Source of the DNA: Devosia oryzisoli | GTDB lineage: Bacteria > Pseudomonadota > Alphaproteobacteria > Rhizobiales > Devosiaceae | Direction: 5' to 3' | Assembly: GCF_014837245.1 (NCBI RefSeq) | Contig: NZ_JACYFU010000001.1 | Location: 248,001 to 312,000 of the forward strand | Length of the DNA stretch: 64,000 bases | Shown here: piece after piece, positions 61,023 through 64,000 of the stretch | Numbering within the stretch: position 1 is the first letter of the stretch | Layout: every line of letters begins with the position of its first letter | Program-made: the position numbers and the translations under genes | Notes under the pieces: model-generated | Seen by the model: only the letters and a program-made list of their open reading frames with translations | The model's database searches: none | What the model was told of the DNA's origin: nothing

Positions 61023-62623
61023 GCTGTGGTTCCTCCACGCCATTGGTAGAGCCAGGTCTCGGCCAGCGGCTGCCCGCCGGCGCTGATATCGGCCTTGAGT
61101 TCCATGAGGGTGCTGCCGTTCGTGTCGACATCGAGCACGAGCCGCCACAATCCGTTGGCATCGATGCGGGAAAACGCCTTGGAGACGACGCTGCCGCCCG
61201 AGACCTCGGCTGCGATATCGAATTCGGTGCCCTGCGGCACGTCCCGCAGGGGGCCGCCGGCATAGTCGACGACGAACTTGCGCAGGTTGGATGCCGCTTC
61301 CACACCCGAAACGCCGCCCTGGCCAACGCGGGTTTCCGCCACATAGGCGAGAGGAGCCTCGGGATCGGGCAACAGGTCGCCCCAGATCAGGCGGTAGCTG
61401 TAGTCGTGCTCCGAGCCGGCCTTGATGGGCTCGGCGGGAATCCAGAAGGCGACGATGTTGTCGTCTGCCTCGAGTTTTGACGGGATCTCGATCAGCCGGA
61501 CGCTTCCCGCGCCCCAATCGGTGGTCGGTTCGACGCGCACCGAGGGCCGTCTTTCATAGTGGGCGCCGGCGTCCTGGTAGGTTTCGAAGCCGCGATCGCG
61601 CTGATAGAGTCCGAAGGCGCGCAGGCTGGTATCGGCGAGATAGGTGTTGCCGAGCGTCGAGCCATTGTTGAGCGGCCGCCACATGGGCAGCCCGACGGAC
61701 GGCTCGACCCGCAGGCCATTGCTGTCGTGTACCTGCGGCCGGTAATCGTCGAACTGGCTGCGGTTCGTCTCGGCAAAGAGGAACATCGAAGTCAGCGGCG
61801 CAATGCCCAGTTCCGCCACGTCGGCGCGGAAGAAGAGCCGGGCGGTGACGTCGATGACGGTTTCCTGTTTTGCGTCGGATGCTGGTGTCAGCACGAAGCG
61901 ATAGGCGCCGGTGACGCTGGGGCTTTCCAGCGCGGCGTAGAGGGTGAGAGGACCCTTGTCGGTCGGCTTCTCGATATAGAATTCGCTGAAGCGGGGGAAT
62001 TCCTCCGCCCCATCGCGCCAGGAATTCAGCACCAGGCCCCGGGCGCTGGCGCCGTAGATATTGTCCCGCCCGAGCGCACGGAAATAGCTGGCGCCGAGGA
62101 AGGAGACGAGTTCGTCCATGGCGCCGGGACGATTGAGGGGATAGTTGATGCGGAAGCCGGCGATCCCCGGAAATTCCGCAGCTTCGGCCTCGGCCTGGTC
62201 TTCCGGGTCGAAGTAGAACGAAAAGTCCTTGGCGGTGAACTCGATCGGCTTGGCCACGCCGTCGACGACCTCAGCCAGGCTCACTGTCTCCTTGAACAGC
62301 CAGCCGGGCGGAAAGGCGTGGATCTGGTAGTCGTGCTGGTCATCGAGCCAGCGCGCCTTGCTCGTGTTGAACTGCACGCGGCGATACCCGTCATAGTCGA
62401 GACCGCTGTAGAAGGCGGACTGGATCAACTCCGGGGCCTGGTAAGGGGCCGCGGCGAGCTCTCGCATACGGGTGGTGAAGCTCTCGAAATCGAATGGTCC
62501 GGACTGATCCGGGGCCGCCCAGGCAACGTTGGATAAAGTCGTTGTGGAAAGGAGTATGGCGGCGGCGCCGGCGCCTCGAAGAAAGGTCCGCCGGGACAGG
62601 TAAACGGATGGGATCTGGAGCAT
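61019..62623 (-). CDS. opgG: Glucan biosynthesis protein OpgG
   Basis: This 534-residue periplasmic protein of the MdoG/OpgG family is required for branching or release of osmoregulated glucans. The N-terminus SRRTFLRGAGAAAILLST is a twin-arginine signal. The mature domain has YDGYRRVQFNTSKARW, FRINYPLNRPGAMDELVSFL and NEEWRDGAEEFPR-like family segments. I choose ATG 62623; a TTG at 62656 would add 11 residues. It is the first gene of the opg cluster and overlaps the 49-residue ORF by four bases. Confidence 0.93.
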   Translation of the reverse strand: MLQIPSVYLSRRTFLRGAGAAAILLSTTTLSNVAWAAPDQSGPFDFESFTTRMRELAAAPYQAPELIQSAFYSGLDYDGYRRVQFNTSKARWLDDQHDYQIHAFPPGWLFKETVSLAEVVDGVAKPIEFTAKDFSFYFDPEDQAEAEAAEFPGIAGFRINYPLNRPGAMDELVSFLGASYFRALGRDNIYGASARGLVLNSWRDGAEEFPRFSEFYIEKPTDKGPLTLYAALESPSVTGAYRFVLTPASDAKQETVIDVTARLFFRADVAELGIAPLTSMFLFAETNRSQFDDYRPQVHDSNGLRVEPSVGLPMWRPLNNGSTLGNTYLADTSLRAFGLYQRDRGFETYQDAGAHYERRPSVRVEPTTDWGAGSVRLIEIPSKLEADDNIVAFWIPAEPIKAGSEHDYSYRLIWGDLLPDPEAPLAYVAETRVGQGGVSGVEAASNLRKFVVDYAGGPLRDVPQGTEFDIAAEVSGGSVVSKAFSRIDANGLWRLVLDVDTNGSTLMELKADISAGGQPLAETWLYQWRGGTTA

Positions 62624-62829
62624 CTGCAACGCTTTGGGTTCGCCCTCACCGATCAAGTTTTGGCAACGCCGTCGAGGGTATAAAGTTGTGACATGGCTGC
62701 CATGCGCCCGCGGAATGGTTCACGGTTCTGTGTTCGCGCCGAAGTAAAGCCCGGTTGAGGCGACAATGCGGCTGGCGATGAAATGAAGGCCATGCTCTAG
62801 CTGTGCCTGCGACTGACGAGGACACGACG

Positions 62830-64000
62830 ATGGCTCCCAAGACCCCGCGCTACCAACCCTACAAGAGCCCGGCCGGAGGCTGGGGCGCGGCGGCGGCAAC
62901 GGCCAAGGTGATGCTGGAGCAGAGCGTCGTCGCGAAAGGATCCAAGGCGCTCCTGTCGATGAACCAGCCGGGTGGCTTCAAGTGCCCCAGTTGCGCCTTT
63001 CCCGACGCCGACCAGCGCAAGACGCTGGAGTTCTGCGAGAATGGCGCCAAGGCGCTGGCGCATGAAGCCACGCGGGCCCGTGTGGAGCGCTCGTTCTTCG
63101 AAGCGCACACGGTTTCCGAGCTCATGGAGCAGTCGGATTACTGGCTCGAAATGCAGGGCCGCCTGACCGAGCCGATGCGATACGATGCCGGAACCGACAA
63201 ATACGTCCCCTGCAGCTGGGACGAGGCTTTCGCGCTGATCGGGCAGCACCTGCAGGCGCTCGATGATCCGAACGAGGCGGAGTTCTACACCTCCGGCCGG
63301 ACGCCCAACGAGGCGGCGTTCCTCTATTCCATCTTCGTGCGGGAATTCGGCACCAACAACTTTCCCGACTGCTCCAACATGTGCCACGAGCCGACCAGCC
63401 GCGGCCTGCCGCCGGTGCTCGGCATTGGCAAGGGCAGCGTGATCCTCGACGACTTCGCCCAGGCCGAGGCGATCTTTGTCATGGGGCAGAACACGGGCAC
63501 CAATTCGCCGCGCATGATGACCAATCTGGTGGAGGCGCGGAAGCGCGGCGTGCCGATCGTTGCCGTCAACCCGATGCCAGAAAAGGCGCTGATGCGCTTC
63601 ACCGAGCCGCAGGACGTGGTGCAGATGGCGACCTTCGGCTCGACGCCCATCTCGAGCGAATTCGTGCACATTCGCATCGGCGGGGACCTGGCCCTGCTCA
63701 AGGGCATGATGAAGGTCATGTTCGAGCGCGATGCTTCAGGCGAGCCTGTGCTCGACAAGGACTTCATCGCCGAGCACACCACCGGGTTCGAGGCGCTGCG
63801 GGCAGACGTCCTTTCGCAAAACTGGGACGAGATCGTCGCCATTTCTGGCATTTCCGAGGAGCAGATCCGCCGCTGCGCCGATATCTACATCCGCTCCAGG
63901 GCGACGATTATCTGCTACGGCATGGGGCTGACGCAGCATCAGCAAGGGTCCCGCCTTATCCAGCAGCTGGCCAACCTCCTGCTCTTGCGCGGCAATATCG
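62830..64000 (+). CDS. FdhF/YdeP family molybdopterin oxidoreductase, 3' end outside window
   Basis: The first 390 codons of a large oxidoreductase are visible. It has the YdeP-type opening PAGGWGAAAATAKVMLEQSV and GGFKCPSCAFPDADQRKTLE, with EFYTSGRTPNEAAFLYSIFV, NNFPDCSNMCHEP, IFVMGQNTGTNSPRM and PIVAVNPMPE of the bis-MGD-binding fold. These proteins resemble formate dehydrogenase alpha subunits. YdeP is linked to acid resistance in E. coli, and the substrate is unknown. The start ATG follows GAGGACACGACG. It is divergent from opgG. Confidence 0.92.
   Translation, partial: MAPKTPRYQPYKSPAGGWGAAAATAKVMLEQSVVAKGSKALLSMNQPGGFKCPSCAFPDADQRKTLEFCENGAKALAHEATRARVERSFFEAHTVSELMEQSDYWLEMQGRLTEPMRYDAGTDKYVPCSWDEAFALIGQHLQALDDPNEAEFYTSGRTPNEAAFLYSIFVREFGTNNFPDCSNMCHEPTSRGLPPVLGIGKGSVILDDFAQAEAIFVMGQNTGTNSPRMMTNLVEARKRGVPIVAVNPMPEKALMRFTEPQDVVQMATFGSTPISSEFVHIRIGGDLALLKGMMKVMFERDASGEPVLDKDFIAEHTTGFEALRADVLSQNWDEIVAISGISEEQIRRCADIYIRSRATIICYGMGLTQHQQGSRLIQQLANLLLLRGNI

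Overview
The window is high-GC chromosomal DNA, most likely from a Hyphomicrobiales alphaproteobacterium such as Devosia or a relative. The grounds are the glycogen operon order glgP-glgB-glgC-glgA-pgm-glgX (the Agrobacterium-type arrangement), an opgG/opgH/opgC glucan cluster, DUF2336 and host-attachment family proteins, an HWE histidine kinase, and promoter matches to the alphaproteobacterial stress factor EcfG. The genus is inferred; no rRNA or tRNA gene was seen.

Bases 1-6970 are the right part of a Tn5053/Tn7-like transposon: tniA (cut by the window edge), tniB, a long tniQ, a poorly understood ORF and a HigB/HigA-type toxin-antitoxin pair. An array of five CGACTC-centred repeats ends in ACA at 6970. 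The element sits 78 bp beyond the stop codon of the methylmalonyl-CoA mutase gene. No resolvase, tnsA, Cas gene or CRISPR array is visible.

Bases 7049-13389 (minus strand) encode propionyl-CoA to succinyl-CoA conversion: pccB, a DUF559 nuclease-like gene, pccA and the mutase. GC-rich REP-like palindromes lie between these genes and inside the DUF559 frame. Bases 13447-24361 hold mixed metabolism and transport: an SMP-30 protein, two nucleoside hydrolases, an iron alcohol dehydrogenase, a diguanylate cyclase, a LysE exporter, an ABC-F protein and a Kef-type antiporter.

Bases 24451-35636 are the glycogen operon, covering synthesis (pgm, glgC, glgA, glgB) and breakdown (glgP, glgX). Bases 35679-40466 hold small proteins (VOC, GNAT, DUF3995, MliC, secreted proteins), one frameshifted secreted-protein gene, and a candidate small RNA with an EcfG-type promoter and a strong terminator. 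A TreS-like GH13 enzyme (40708-42342, minus) also has an EcfG-type promoter, followed by ettA.

Bases 44363-47722 form a sulfur locus: periplasmic rhodanese, YeeE/YedE transporter, a protein with PCAAGA cysteine repeats, and an uncharacterised protein. Next come an HWE kinase and single-domain response regulator with a third EcfG-type promoter. Bases 49654-57925 include a hydrolase, a host-attachment protein, RarD, divergent oxyR/katG, DUF2336 and a glycosyltransferase. Bases 57909-62623 (minus) are opgG, a 49-codon ORF resembling the missing OpgH N-terminus, opgH and opgC. The window ends inside an FdhF/YdeP oxidoreductase gene.
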